Below are positions 37,515-46,637 of a stretch of 64,000 nucleotides of DNA, in pieces (positions within the stretch are counted from its first letter, which is position 1; each line of letters starts with the position of its first letter). The translations under genes were made by a program, and so were the position numbers. Under the pieces are notes generated by a model, which was not told the origin of the DNA, searched no databases, and saw only the letters and a list, made by a program, of their open reading frames with translations. The DNA is taken from NCBI GenBank assembly GCA_001769505.1, contig MEOF01000065.1, positions 25,173-89,172 of the forward strand. The letters run 5' to 3'. The DNA is from Bacteroidetes bacterium GWF2_33_38. Lineage in GTDB: Bacteria > Bacteroidota > Bacteroidia > Bacteroidales > GWF2-33-38.

Positions 37515-38201
37515 TTAATCGTCGTCTTCTTGAATCGTAGCTCTATCGGTAGAATTCATTACCGTATTTTTTTCGTAAAAAAACACATTGATTTTTGCTG
37601 TATCTTTCAAAAAGTTGATTTTTCCAATTTGAATACGGCTTACTTTTTGACCAATTCGTTTTTCCAAATCGGCAATTAATTCGTTCCGCTTTTCAGGTAC
37701 AATCAAATCAATTTTTTCGTATATTATTTCGCGGCTTGATTCATGGTTTAATAACCAAACCTTTTCTAATATCCAAGTAATAGCAATAATTGCTGCGTTT
37801 GTGAATACGATTTCCGAAATGCTTATTTTTTTATTAGCAAGAGCATTAATTACCGAAACGCCAATTATTATGAATAAATAGGTCATTTCTTTTATTGGCA
37901 TGGTGTCGGTTCGGTAACGAATAATACCAAAAATAGCGAACAATCCTAAGGCAAAGCCCAGTTGTAATTTAACATTGTCGAGCAAGAAGCAAAGTAAAAA
38001 TACAGTAGTGCTTATTAAAATGTAAGTAAACAAATAATCTTTTCGCTTTGCTACCGAATAGTATAAAACACGCACAATGATAAATGTTACTAAAAAGTTG
38101 AACGAAAATCGTAAAACGAGTTTGATAAAATCTTCTGAATTTACTAAATCCATTCCGAAAAAGTCGAAGTTGGCGAATAAAGGCGTAATAGTACTAAGCA
38201 T
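37515..38201 (-). CDS. DUF4956 membrane protein
   Basis: This 228-residue protein has about four transmembrane helices in residues 28-140 (LRFSFNFLVTFIIVRVLYY and following), the family segment LGLFAIFGIIRYRTDTMPIKEMTYLF (read around residues 88-113), and a soluble C-terminal domain of about 85 residues. Function is unknown. It overlaps the VTC-domain gene by 8 bases, a pairing seen widely in bacteria, so the two products probably act together at the membrane. Confidence 0.88.
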   Translation of the reverse strand: MLSTITPLFANFDFFGMDLVNSEDFIKLVLRFSFNFLVTFIIVRVLYYSVAKRKDYLFTYILISTTVFLLCFLLDNVKLQLGFALGLFAIFGIIRYRTDTMPIKEMTYLFIIIGVSVINALANKKISISEIVFTNAAIIAITWILEKVWLLNHESSREIIYEKIDLIVPEKRNELIADLEKRIGQKVSRIQIGKINFLKDTAKINVFFYEKNTVMNSTDRATIQEDDD

Positions 38202-38946
38202 TTTCTATTTTATTTATGGTTAATAATCTTGGTTTAAAACTGTTTTTCTTAATGTCTGGATTTAAATATACCATTCCTAAACAGTATTTACTTAAGCCTG
38301 ACGGATATATTCGTAAGTTTTTTAAAATCTCGGTGATTTTTGATTCGGTCGAAAATTTATCTCGTTTAATTTCGATAATAGCTAAATTCGAGCCCGCATG
38401 CTGTAAATCGAAACCCGAAAATGAAATTTTTGAGTCAATTGTTAAACGCTGGTCAAGTTTTTTGTTTACCAATGTAATTCGCGAGAATACATTTGAAACC
38501 GAAACTTTTAATTCGTCGGCATTAAAAGGAGTTCTTTCTTTTATGAAGGCTTTTCCGGCTTCAGAATATATTTCGTTAACCGAGTTTTGTGGAATTCGTT
38601 TTTTGATTGTACGACCTTTGTTTGATTTAAATTTTACCTCAAGAAAGCCAACATTATCATTTTTGTAAAATCGATGACGAATTTTATATCGGTTTTGTTT
38701 TCCGTTGTGATGCGAAATATACATATTAAAATCACTCGTGTCGAAATACGAAGTAATATATTCTTGAATTCGTTTATTTTTTATTTCGAGAACAAAAAAA
38801 CTATCCTTAATACTTTCGAGAATCAAAGGAAGCGTCGATGCATTAAAAATATATTTTGTGTCTATTCTATTCATCAAACGAACCTTATCGGTGTCATTTA
38901 ACGAAATCGATTCGTAATGGTTTAATATATTTTCAATCGTATTCAA
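38194..38946 (-). CDS. VTC-domain (polyphosphate polymerase-like) protein
   Basis: The 250-residue protein resembles the catalytic tunnel domain of yeast Vtc4 and bacterial relatives: RLMNRIDTKYIF (about residues 23-34), TSYFDTSDFNMY, RYKIRHRFY, FLEVKFKSNKGRTIKKRI and LAIIEIKR. The basic residues and late acidic Glu residues needed to bind polyphosphate and metal appear present. It may make or sense polyphosphate; its partner is the overlapping DUF4956 membrane gene. No phosphate-transport gene is adjacent; the Pit pair is about 9 kb away. Confidence 0.85.
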   Translation of the reverse strand: MNTIENILNHYESISLNDTDKVRLMNRIDTKYIFNASTLPLILESIKDSFFVLEIKNKRIQEYITSYFDTSDFNMYISHHNGKQNRYKIRHRFYKNDNVGFLEVKFKSNKGRTIKKRIPQNSVNEIYSEAGKAFIKERTPFNADELKVSVSNVFSRITLVNKKLDQRLTIDSKISFSGFDLQHAGSNLAIIEIKRDKFSTESKITEILKNLRIYPSGLSKYCLGMVYLNPDIKKNSFKPRLLTINKIENA

Positions 38947-38998
38947 AACGGCTAATTATACGGTAAATTTATAAAATTATTGTTTATAATTCATTGAA

Positions 38999-39031
38999 TT
39001 TGGAGAATAGGTTTTTTTTTTTGTAATTTAG
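38999..39031 (+). promoter_or_regulatory. Possible promoter of the first siaB-siaC pair
   Basis: TTTG (38999-39002), 21 bases, TAATTTAG (39024-39031). The -33 is exact, but the -7 element differs from TAnnTTTG at one position (A for T). The start codon is at 39048. Confidence 0.4.
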
Positions 39032-39047
39032 TGGAAATTATTTTTTC

Positions 39048-40181
39048 ATGAGTGATTCAGAAATTAAGCGTGAACTAGGTTTTGCTTTTGGTTTATTCAA
39101 CGAGATGCAGGCAGGTAATCTGAACTATATCTACCGTGGATACTTTACTCAAAACATTACCGATAATATTCTCTCGTTAACCGAAACATCGTTAAACGAT
39201 TCGGGAGAATCATCTAAAATAAAAAAACGTGTATATACAATTCTTGTAGAAGGCTTGCAAAATATTACACGTCATCAGGATGAAACCGAAATAAGTCCTT
39301 CGGAAAAATCGGGAATATTTGTTATTCAAAAGAAAGAAAAGAAATATTTTATAACAACAGGGAATGTTGTTGAAGACAATAAAATTGATAATTTAAAGAC
39401 TTTACTCGACAAAATAAACGGGTTAGAAGAAGACGAGCTTAAAGATTATTATAAAGAAGTTCTTGAATCAGGACAACTTTCTGATAAAGGAGGAGCGGGA
39501 CTTGGCTTAATTGAAATGGCTCGCAAATCGAACAATAAACTCATTTACGATTTTTTGAAGCTTGCCGATGGGCTGTCGTATTTCTACCTTCACACAGGAC
39601 TTTCATATCAAGATGATAAATTTTCGCAAATTGAATCAGAACTTCGCGATTCGTTAAAAAGTATTATTCCCTTGCATAGTTCGTTAAATGCCGAAAACAT
39701 TCAATTGGTTTTTAACGGAATATTTTCGCAAGAAAGCTTGTTGTCGATACTTTCGATTATCGAAGGACAAATGCAAAGTTCAGAAGCAATCAGAAAACAA
39801 CTGTTTTATATAATTGTTGAATTATTGCAAAACATTGTAAAACATGGAGCGAATCTTACAAATGGCGAAACTGAAGGCGGAAATCCTGGAATGTTTTTCA
39901 TTAGCAATAGGGGCGAATCTCACTTACTTACAACTGGAAATTATATTCACAAGCAAAATGCTAAAGATTTAGCCGATAAAATTGAACATATCAATAATAT
40001 GTCGATTCCAGAGTTGGAAGAATATTACAGTAAAAGTTTGTTGGATTTTGAACTTGTTGACAGTAAAAAATCAGGTTTAGGAATTATCGATTTGAGATTA
40101 AAAAGTAAAAATAAACTGATTTATTCTTTCAGCGATGCCGACAACGACACTACTTTTTTCACCCTTCAAGTAATGGTATAA
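39048..40181 (+). CDS. Tandem SiaB-type protein kinase (two kinase domains in one chain)
   Basis: The 377-residue cytosolic protein contains two copies of the SiaB/DUF6272 domain, a GHKL-like serine/threonine kinase that phosphorylates SiaC. Copy 1 (about residues 8-190) has the N-box ILVEGLQNITRH and the G-box KGGAGLGLIEMA. Copy 2 (about 200-375) has YIIVELLQNIVKHG and SKKSGLGIIDL, in which the first glycines of the G-box are replaced. The second copy may therefore bind ATP poorly and act as a regulatory or dimerisation domain. A SiaC gene follows after 10 bases. A normal SiaB is about 190 residues, so this is an internal duplication or fusion. Confidence 0.85.
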   Translation: MSDSEIKRELGFAFGLFNEMQAGNLNYIYRGYFTQNITDNILSLTETSLNDSGESSKIKKRVYTILVEGLQNITRHQDETEISPSEKSGIFVIQKKEKKYFITTGNVVEDNKIDNLKTLLDKINGLEEDELKDYYKEVLESGQLSDKGGAGLGLIEMARKSNNKLIYDFLKLADGLSYFYLHTGLSYQDDKFSQIESELRDSLKSIIPLHSSLNAENIQLVFNGIFSQESLLSILSIIEGQMQSSEAIRKQLFYIIVELLQNIVKHGANLTNGETEGGNPGMFFISNRGESHLLTTGNYIHKQNAKDLADKIEHINNMSIPELEEYYSKSLLDFELVDSKKSGLGIIDLRLKSKNKLIYSFSDADNDTTFFTLQVMV

Positions 40182-40191
40182 ATATTAGAAT

Positions 40192-40563
40192 ATGAATAAT
40201 TTACTTATTGAAGCAACAGAAGATACTCCTAAGGTTGAATTAGATTTAACCAATAATGTATTTCGTATTTCGGAACGTTCGTTACCCGAAAATTCAATTG
40301 AGTTTTATCAGCCTATTCTAAATTGGATTGAGGAATATTCAAAGCACCCCAACCTAAAAACCATTTTTGAATTTAGGCTTGAGTATTTTAATACATCCTC
40401 GGCTAAACAAATTGCAAAAATATTGCTTTTATTAGAAAAGCTTTCTCACGATAGCGAGGTTCTTATAAAATGGTTTTACAATAAAGATGATCGCGATATT
40501 CATTCTTCCGGTACCCGATATTCGAAATTGATAAATGTTAAGTTTGAATTAATCGAAGAATAA
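40192..40563 (+). CDS. SiaC-type regulatory phosphoprotein
   Basis: The 123-residue protein belongs to the SiaC (DUF1987) family, a SpoIIAA-like switch protein that changes partners on phosphorylation. Thr68 in EYFNTSSAK is at the same number as the phosphorylated Thr68 reported for Pseudomonas SiaC. Other family features are the ATEDTPKVELD start and ISERSLPENSIEFYQPILNW. Its kinase is probably the tandem SiaB just upstream, and a phosphatase candidate is the TPR-SpoIIE protein encoded convergently one base away. In Pseudomonas unphosphorylated SiaC activates the diguanylate cyclase SiaD. No such enzyme is encoded here, so the target must differ or lie elsewhere. Confidence 0.88.
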   Translation: MNNLLIEATEDTPKVELDLTNNVFRISERSLPENSIEFYQPILNWIEEYSKHPNLKTIFEFRLEYFNTSSAKQIAKILLLLEKLSHDSEVLIKWFYNKDDRDIHSSGTRYSKLINVKFELIEE

Positions 40564-40564
40564 T

Positions 40565-42847
40565 TTATAGTTCAAATCCCGCTAATAGAATATCGTCGGT
40601 TTGCTTCTTGTTTCCTTTCCAAGCTTGAATCGTTTGTGCAAATATTTTTTCTTGTTCTGTCATGGGCTTAGAGTGATTTTGTAAAATAAGCTCTTTAAAT
40701 TTCGAAACCATAAATTTCTTATTTTCAGCTCCTCCAAATTGGTCGTAATAGCCATCGGTAGAGATATATAAACAGGTTTTTTTGGTTAAATGAATCAAGT
40801 GATTTGTAAATACGGCGTTGGGGTGATTTCCGATTCCTCCGCCAATGGAATAAACATCTCCGTCAATAACTGTAATTTTTTCGTCCTCAATAATATATGC
40901 CATTTGATTTACACATGCCAATTGAATTTCGTTAATTTTTTTATTGTACGAAAATAAACTGATATCCATTCCATCGTTTTGATAAGTTGGAGTTGAGGAA
41001 TATTGACTCAAGGCTTTAATTACTCTTGTGTTTAATATTTCAAGAATTTGGGCAGGAGTGCTAAATGTGTTTTCGTTTATAATATCGTTTAACAACGTGT
41101 TGCCAATCATTGACATAAATGCACCCGGAACTCCATGTCCGGTACAATCAACAACCGCAAAGTAAGCCGTGTTATTTTTAAAGGCATACCAATAAAAATC
41201 ACCACTCACAATATCTTTGGGGCGATACAGAATAAAGAAATTAGGGAAAATGCATTGTACCGACTCTTTAGATGGTAAAATAGCATCTTGAATTTTTTTA
41301 GCATAGTTCAAACTATCAGTTATCAAACTGTTTTTATGCCTTAACTCATCGTTAACCTTTGATAACAATGCTTTTTGAGAAATAAGTTCCTCTTTATGTT
41401 TTTCGATTATTAAATTTTGATATGTAAGACTATCATTTGCTTTTTTCTTAATTCGATATCGATTGAAAAGAATTAAAAATATTACGACAATAAAAATTAT
41501 ACTTACAATAAATGCATAATTCAGAACCATTCGCTTTTTTAGTTCAGCTTCGTTAATTATTTGAGTTTTATTGAGTAATTCGATTTCTTTTTCTTTTTTA
41601 TCCGATTCGTATTTAGCTTGTAGTTCGGCAAGTTTATCCGAATTATTTTTATTAAATATTGAATCGGCAAAAGCATAATATTGTTTATAATTTATAAGTG
41701 CTTTTTCAAATTTTTTATCGTTTTCATAAATCGCTGATAGTAATTCGTAGGCATCTTTCTTGAATTTTAAATTCCCTGTTTCATTTGCACGACTCAAGGC
41801 AAGTTCGCAATAATATATTGCCGAATCGGCATTTCCTTTTTTATTATAGTAATTTGAAATACTAAAGGTTGATTGAATAACTCCTTCATTGTCGCCTAGT
41901 TCTTTAGAAATTTTATACGACTTTAATAGGTAAATGTGAGCTTGTTCGTATTGTTTTAGGTTCAAATAAACTTCTCCAATATTTCCGCTTGTCATGGCAA
42001 TTCCCGTTTTGTCCCCCAGTTCTTCTTTTACTTCAAGTGCTTTTTTTAAATAGTCGAGAGCCTTCTCGAATTGATTCATTTCGCTATATAAAGCTCCAAT
42101 ATTATTCAATATTTCGACTGTGCCAACTTTATCGCCAAGTTCTTGCCAAAGGGTAAGACATTTCTCCCAAATTTTTAAGGCTTCTCCTTTATTGTTAAGC
42201 GAATAGTATATAATGCCAAGGTTTGTGTAAGCTCCGGCAACTCCTTGTTTATCATTAAGCGATTCTTTTATTTCCAACGATTTATGGAAATATTCGAGTG
42301 CTTTTTCAAATGAAGATTGTTTCCAGTAAACCAAGCCGATATTGTTGTATGTTGCAGCAACATCTTTAATATTGTTAACCTCCAAATCGATTTGCAATCC
42401 TTTCTCATAAAAATGTAAGGCTTTTTCGTATTTTCCTATGTCTTTGTAGTTATTTCCGATTAGAAATAAAGCATTCGACTGTTTATTTTTCGATTTTAAT
42501 TCTTCGGCAATACGCAAAGCTATAAATAGATGCGATAAAGATTTGCTATAATTGTAATTTTTATAAAAAATCGAGCCTGCTACATAATGTGTATGTTGAA
42601 TTCTTGCACGATGATTAATCTCGTTTGCAAGAATAAAAGCTCTGTCGGAATACAAAACAGCATTTTCTAGATTTTTATCACGTTGATATTCGAGAGCGAG
42701 TTGGTTTAAAATGTCAATTCTTGATGTGTCGCTTATCGAATTTTCGAGTTCGAGTTTGAGACTATCAATAACATTAACACTTTGTGAAATTAAACTTCCA
42801 CAACACACAAAAACGAAAAGAAGAATCGAACGAATATAAATTGACAT
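40565..42847 (-). CDS. TPR sensor protein with SpoIIE-type phosphatase domain
   Basis: The 760-residue protein has a signal peptide (about residues 1-22) and eight or so tetratricopeptide repeats (about residues 55-400; for example YNNIGLVYWKQSSFEKALEY). One transmembrane helix (about 442-462), a coiled coil and a C-terminal SpoIIE/PP2C phosphatase (about 515-760) follow. The phosphatase shows VSGDFYWYAF, AVVDCTGHGVPGAFMSMIG, NDGMDISLF and YISTDGYYDQFGG. The periplasmic TPR part should sense or bind a protein and the cytosolic part should dephosphorylate a SiaC-like protein. It lies 19 bases downstream of prkA and converges on siaB-siaC. Confidence 0.9.
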   Translation of the reverse strand: MSIYIRSILLFVFVCCGSLISQSVNVIDSLKLELENSISDTSRIDILNQLALEYQRDKNLENAVLYSDRAFILANEINHRARIQHTHYVAGSIFYKNYNYSKSLSHLFIALRIAEELKSKNKQSNALFLIGNNYKDIGKYEKALHFYEKGLQIDLEVNNIKDVAATYNNIGLVYWKQSSFEKALEYFHKSLEIKESLNDKQGVAGAYTNLGIIYYSLNNKGEALKIWEKCLTLWQELGDKVGTVEILNNIGALYSEMNQFEKALDYLKKALEVKEELGDKTGIAMTSGNIGEVYLNLKQYEQAHIYLLKSYKISKELGDNEGVIQSTFSISNYYNKKGNADSAIYYCELALSRANETGNLKFKKDAYELLSAIYENDKKFEKALINYKQYYAFADSIFNKNNSDKLAELQAKYESDKKEKEIELLNKTQIINEAELKKRMVLNYAFIVSIIFIVVIFLILFNRYRIKKKANDSLTYQNLIIEKHKEELISQKALLSKVNDELRHKNSLITDSLNYAKKIQDAILPSKESVQCIFPNFFILYRPKDIVSGDFYWYAFKNNTAYFAVVDCTGHGVPGAFMSMIGNTLLNDIINENTFSTPAQILEILNTRVIKALSQYSSTPTYQNDGMDISLFSYNKKINEIQLACVNQMAYIIEDEKITVIDGDVYSIGGGIGNHPNAVFTNHLIHLTKKTCLYISTDGYYDQFGGAENKKFMVSKFKELILQNHSKPMTEQEKIFAQTIQAWKGNKKQTDDILLAGFEL

Positions 42848-42866
42848 TGTACGAACTTAAGCCTTG

Positions 42867-44945
42867 TTAATTTTGGTCGTCTTGCGTACAGAAATACTCG
42901 ATAGTTTTTTGAGCACAAGTATTGCAATACCCCAATTTAGAAATCATAGTTGTAATCATTCGATTGTAAAGCTTTTGATTTTCTTCATTCGTTCTGTTCG
43001 ATAACGCACCAACAAGACTTCCAGCTCCAGCTATATCCGATTTTAGACGAACATCGGTTACTGCTTTAACTAAATCGTTGTTGTCCATAAAGTTGTAATT
43101 TGGGTCTTTTATCATTTTTTGTCCGTAGATTTTGGTAATGGTTGTTCTGAAACTTTGTTTTTGCTCTGAACTCTTCAGCCCAAGTCGTTCTTCTACACTA
43201 TTGATAAAAGTTTCGTCAATTTTCAACGGAACAAGTTTACCTGTTTGAGGATCTTGATATGTCCAAATTTTATCCGGACCCAAATTTTTGGCATCAATCC
43301 CGATAATCATGTTCACATAATTCATTACATCTTTTTCGATAGCATTCGGTTCGTCCATATATGCATTAAAAATGGTTGTCAGCACATTTTCGCGGTGCAA
43401 ACCTTTGGCTATTTTCAAATCGTTCATATATTTGGTTCGGTCGTTTGAATCGTGAACATAATCCAATATGACCGTTTCAATAGCTTTAAAAGTATCGCCA
43501 GCATACATACATTGACCTTCTTGTGTTTCGGAGCGTTCGAGTAATATTTGAATAGCACGACCTAAGTTTCTGTGTCCTAATCCTTTTTGTCCGAATCGTT
43601 TGGTTACATCTGGGGCATTGTTCAAATCGTTGATAACTTCTGACAGCGTTTTAATGCTTTTTTCTCCAGCAACTTCTCCTGCCGAAAGTTTCATCATTTC
43701 AATCGGATTGAGTTTATCAGAAAGTGGCATTCTCGATAAAACCATGGTTGCCGAAATGGCAAAATTCAAATTTGGGTCTATGTGTAATTTTTCTCCAACA
43801 AAAGTTGTTTTTTCAAGGCTTCCAATTGAAAAAGCAGTAAGTTCTTTTTGAAGTTTTAAATTTGTATTGTGCGACATGTATGTTAAGCGACAACGGTCAA
43901 CAATCGGAGCTTGTTCTTTTTCCTCAAGGAAACGAGAAAACTCTGCATTATTACTGGTTGCAACAATAAGTGTATCGAGAGGCCATTTAAAACCTTCGAT
44001 TTCGATGGTGCGGTTTTGAATAACACCCAAATATACCTGCACCAAATCTTTTTTGTTTTTGAAAATTTCGTCGGCAAAATGAATTCCTCCGCCAGCAACA
44101 CGAGCCAATGCTCCTCTTCGTAAATCGAAACGATACGGATTGTCGGTATTTGTAATGTGTAATAATCGAGTTATCGATTCGTCTCCCAATAAATCGACTG
44201 CTGATGAGGTTATTTTATCTTTGGCTGCGTATTTTCCAGTTAATGTTCCGCGAGATTCGCTGATTGGAACAGGAAAAACTTCGATAAATTCTAATGCTTT
44301 AGCGATGTCGCCACCAGCAAACTCTTTAATTTGCTCGAAAATATAATAGCTGCATGCACCTAGAGGTCGATAATTTTTATAAAATTTAGTTATTTGAGCA
44401 TCTTTTACTCCCAATTTTTTTAGATATTCAACATTTTCATCTCTCGATTCGAAAATGTTCATTAGCAATGTCATTGGGTCTTCGAAAGTTTGCGATTCGA
44501 TAGATGTAATTTTGCCGTAACCGCCTATTTTGTCGAGATTTGCAAAACGAAACGAATATCGTCTATTTTCGGGAATAGCAATAAAATCACGATATATTTT
44601 ACCTAAATAATCAACAAAATACGTTTTTCCGTTTCCGGGTTCGCCAATTATCACAAAAGCCATTTCGGACGAAGATCCGCCATCGGCTGCGTCTTTTACA
44701 AACGAAACGAAACTGTTTATTTCGTCATACATTCCGATAATGTGTTTTCGACCTTCGCGAAAAACCTTAAAATCATAAGTCATGCGACCGTTCACAGTAA
44801 CCTTTTCGATTTTTTTAGGGTCTCCTAAAATCATTCGAGATACCGACTGAAAAACATTTTCGAATCGACGATTACCCGACAAAACTTCTTTAAGATGAAA
44901 TTCCAATGTGTTGATTGATTTCATTTTGCTTGTTTTTTGTGCCAT
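42867..44945 (-). CDS. prkA: PrkA/YeaG-type AAA serine protein kinase
   Basis: The 692-residue cytosolic protein has an N-terminal AAA module with Walker A GEPGNGKT (residues 101-108), a Walker-B-like GGGIHFADEIFKNK, and sensor segment VATSNNAEF. The PrkA C-terminal kinase-related domain follows. Homologs act as starvation-linked kinases or ATPases; whether the true activity is kinase or AAA protease/ATPase has been debated. The usual partners yeaH and spoVR are not in this window; instead the next gene is a SpoIIE phosphatase. The tail CNTCAQKTIEYFC carries four cysteines after a divergent stretch and might bind metal. Confidence 0.88.
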   Translation of the reverse strand: MAQKTSKMKSINTLEFHLKEVLSGNRRFENVFQSVSRMILGDPKKIEKVTVNGRMTYDFKVFREGRKHIIGMYDEINSFVSFVKDAADGGSSSEMAFVIIGEPGNGKTYFVDYLGKIYRDFIAIPENRRYSFRFANLDKIGGYGKITSIESQTFEDPMTLLMNIFESRDENVEYLKKLGVKDAQITKFYKNYRPLGACSYYIFEQIKEFAGGDIAKALEFIEVFPVPISESRGTLTGKYAAKDKITSSAVDLLGDESITRLLHITNTDNPYRFDLRRGALARVAGGGIHFADEIFKNKKDLVQVYLGVIQNRTIEIEGFKWPLDTLIVATSNNAEFSRFLEEKEQAPIVDRCRLTYMSHNTNLKLQKELTAFSIGSLEKTTFVGEKLHIDPNLNFAISATMVLSRMPLSDKLNPIEMMKLSAGEVAGEKSIKTLSEVINDLNNAPDVTKRFGQKGLGHRNLGRAIQILLERSETQEGQCMYAGDTFKAIETVILDYVHDSNDRTKYMNDLKIAKGLHRENVLTTIFNAYMDEPNAIEKDVMNYVNMIIGIDAKNLGPDKIWTYQDPQTGKLVPLKIDETFINSVEERLGLKSSEQKQSFRTTITKIYGQKMIKDPNYNFMDNNDLVKAVTDVRLKSDIAGAGSLVGALSNRTNEENQKLYNRMITTMISKLGYCNTCAQKTIEYFCTQDDQN

Positions 44946-44976
44946 TGCTATAAATTTTATAGATGTTTACGAATAG

Positions 44977-45008
44977 TAAATATAAAATAAATTTATTGAT
45001 TTGTCAAT
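44977..45008 (-). promoter_or_regulatory. Probable promoter of prkA
   Basis: On the minus strand ATTG (45008-45005), 20 bases, TATATTTA (44984-44977). Each element has one mismatch to consensus. The predicted start is about 25-30 bases before the prkA ATG. Confidence 0.45.
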
Positions 45009-45132
45009 TTTAATTCGCTATCGAATTTGGTATAAAAGAGCAAACTTGAATGGATTTATAAGGATTCTACTACCGATAAAATATCCATATATTGTAACTT
45101 ATAGCACAATAGAGTTATGAGATAAATACTCT

Positions 45133-46410
45133 TTAAAATTTTATACTGAAATCGAATTCGTATCCTTTACCTTGAAGATTATATTTGTTATTAACCGAAC
45201 TGACTTCTTTTTCCGAGTATTCTGTTTTTACTTCTCCGCACAAAGTGTATTCTGTTATTTTTACTACATTTCCTTTTTCGTTAAAGAAATACCAAACGCC
45301 AATTTTTTTCTCGTCGGTTAATATACATGGATTTACCGATGTTTCTTGTTCGTCAACTTTAAATCTAGGTTTTTTGCCTAAATATCCCAATTCTTTGTGC
45401 TCTCCATTTTCGTAGTAACTTTCCCATTTTCCAGAATAATTATAAGGCATTCCGTTGCTCATCGAAACTTTATTTTCATCGGTATATTTGTATTTTACAT
45501 TTCCGTTTGCATAGTATGCTTCAATGGTGTCAGTATATAATTCGACTTCTTTAGCAATTGGATAACGAATTACATATTGCAATTTTCCGTCAGGAAAATA
45601 ATATTTTGAAATCCCTTCAAAACTTCCGTATTTAAAATTTTTATCGGGAGTTCCGTTGAAATAATTTTCTTCTTTTATTAAGATGCTTTTATCGGTGTAA
45701 TATTTCCAAGTTCCAACTTTATATGCGATTTCGATTCCTTTTGAAAGAAAACTTCCTTCGCTTTCGACTTTTCCGTCGGGGTAATAAAAAACCCACTCAT
45801 TGACCTTTTTTCCATTATGAATTTCACCTTTGGCTTGAATTTTTCCATCAGGATAAAAAAACTGAATGTTTGTACGAAGTCCTACAATATTGTTGTCGTC
45901 GTGAAGTAAAAATACATCGTAGAAAAAAACATTATTTTTTTTATAATAATCCATACGACTTCCGGTAAGATAAAATGCCTTTTCTAAGGAAAATTTATAG
46001 GCAATATTTTCGGTGTTTTCATGATAACCAGCATGTTGCCTATCAGACTCTATTCGCAAGGTATATTCGTTCCCATTTCGCGATTCACGTAATTGTTGTA
46101 CAACTTGAATTTTTGAAGCCACAGCTCCACTTGGGGAATAGGTTATTAGCATTCCATTCGCTTTATTGGGTTTTCCCAGTTCGTCCATCACGATGCTGTC
46201 TTTGCTAAAAACGTGTTCCTCGATAAGTTTTCCTTCGGGGTTATAGAATTTTCGACTGCCAACGATTAATCCGTTTTTCCAATCGGCTTGTTCTTTGATT
46301 TTTCCGTTTTCGTATTTTAATTCCTGATATGTATCAAAAAAATCGGTGTTTTTTTGTGCATTTACAGCAAAACTTAAAAGAAAAGCAATGACGAAGTTTA
46401 TATATTTCAT
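45133..46410 (-). CDS. Secreted MORN_2-repeat (YwqK-like) protein
   Basis: The 425-residue protein has a signal peptide (cleavage after AVNA) and at least eight repeats of the YwqK/MORN_2 type, each about 22 residues with a YPDGK, NGxPD or YENG core (for example WVFYYPDGKVESEGSF). Databases often call this family a toxin-antitoxin antitoxin, but an exported repeat protein in this context is not likely to be one. It lies at the end of the sia-ABC gene run but 227 bases after the previous gene, with a palindromic element between, so it may be transcribed separately. Confidence 0.78.
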   Translation of the reverse strand: MKYINFVIAFLLSFAVNAQKNTDFFDTYQELKYENGKIKEQADWKNGLIVGSRKFYNPEGKLIEEHVFSKDSIVMDELGKPNKANGMLITYSPSGAVASKIQVVQQLRESRNGNEYTLRIESDRQHAGYHENTENIAYKFSLEKAFYLTGSRMDYYKKNNVFFYDVFLLHDDNNIVGLRTNIQFFYPDGKIQAKGEIHNGKKVNEWVFYYPDGKVESEGSFLSKGIEIAYKVGTWKYYTDKSILIKEENYFNGTPDKNFKYGSFEGISKYYFPDGKLQYVIRYPIAKEVELYTDTIEAYYANGNVKYKYTDENKVSMSNGMPYNYSGKWESYYENGEHKELGYLGKKPRFKVDEQETSVNPCILTDEKKIGVWYFFNEKGNVVKITEYTLCGEVKTEYSEKEVSSVNNKYNLQGKGYEFDFSIKF

Positions 46411-46502
46411 AATTCGCAGTTTATTAATTTGAAAAATTTATACTTTTAACTAGTCGTTTTTCTTTCAATTTTTTCGGTTTAGAAGGTTCGACTTATATTT
46501 CT

Positions 46503-46575
46503 TATCATTTCGAGTTTCCTACGAGAAATTTGTATATTTCAATAATTGAGATTTCTCCCTGTGGTCGAAATGATA
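46503..46575. repeat. 73-base imperfect palindrome (MITE- or REP-like)
   Basis: The ends are the perfect 11-base inverted repeats TATCATTTCGA (46503-46513) and TCGAAATGATA (46565-46575). Inside, GAGAAAT (46523-46529) can pair with ATTTCTC (46551-46557). It would form a long cruciform or RNA hairpin between the secreted-protein gene and the YwqK-like gene. No open frame is inside. Confidence 0.6.
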
Positions 46576-46637
46576 GCTATTTTTCACTTCTTTGGTTGCT
46601 GAGCCTGTCGAAGCATAGTTTTTCACTCTTAACTTTC

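Noticed and set aside
45133..46410. YwqK-like protein as antitoxin of a toxin-antitoxin system
   Set aside because: It has a signal peptide and many MORN_2 repeats, and no toxin gene is adjacent; the database name is misleading here.
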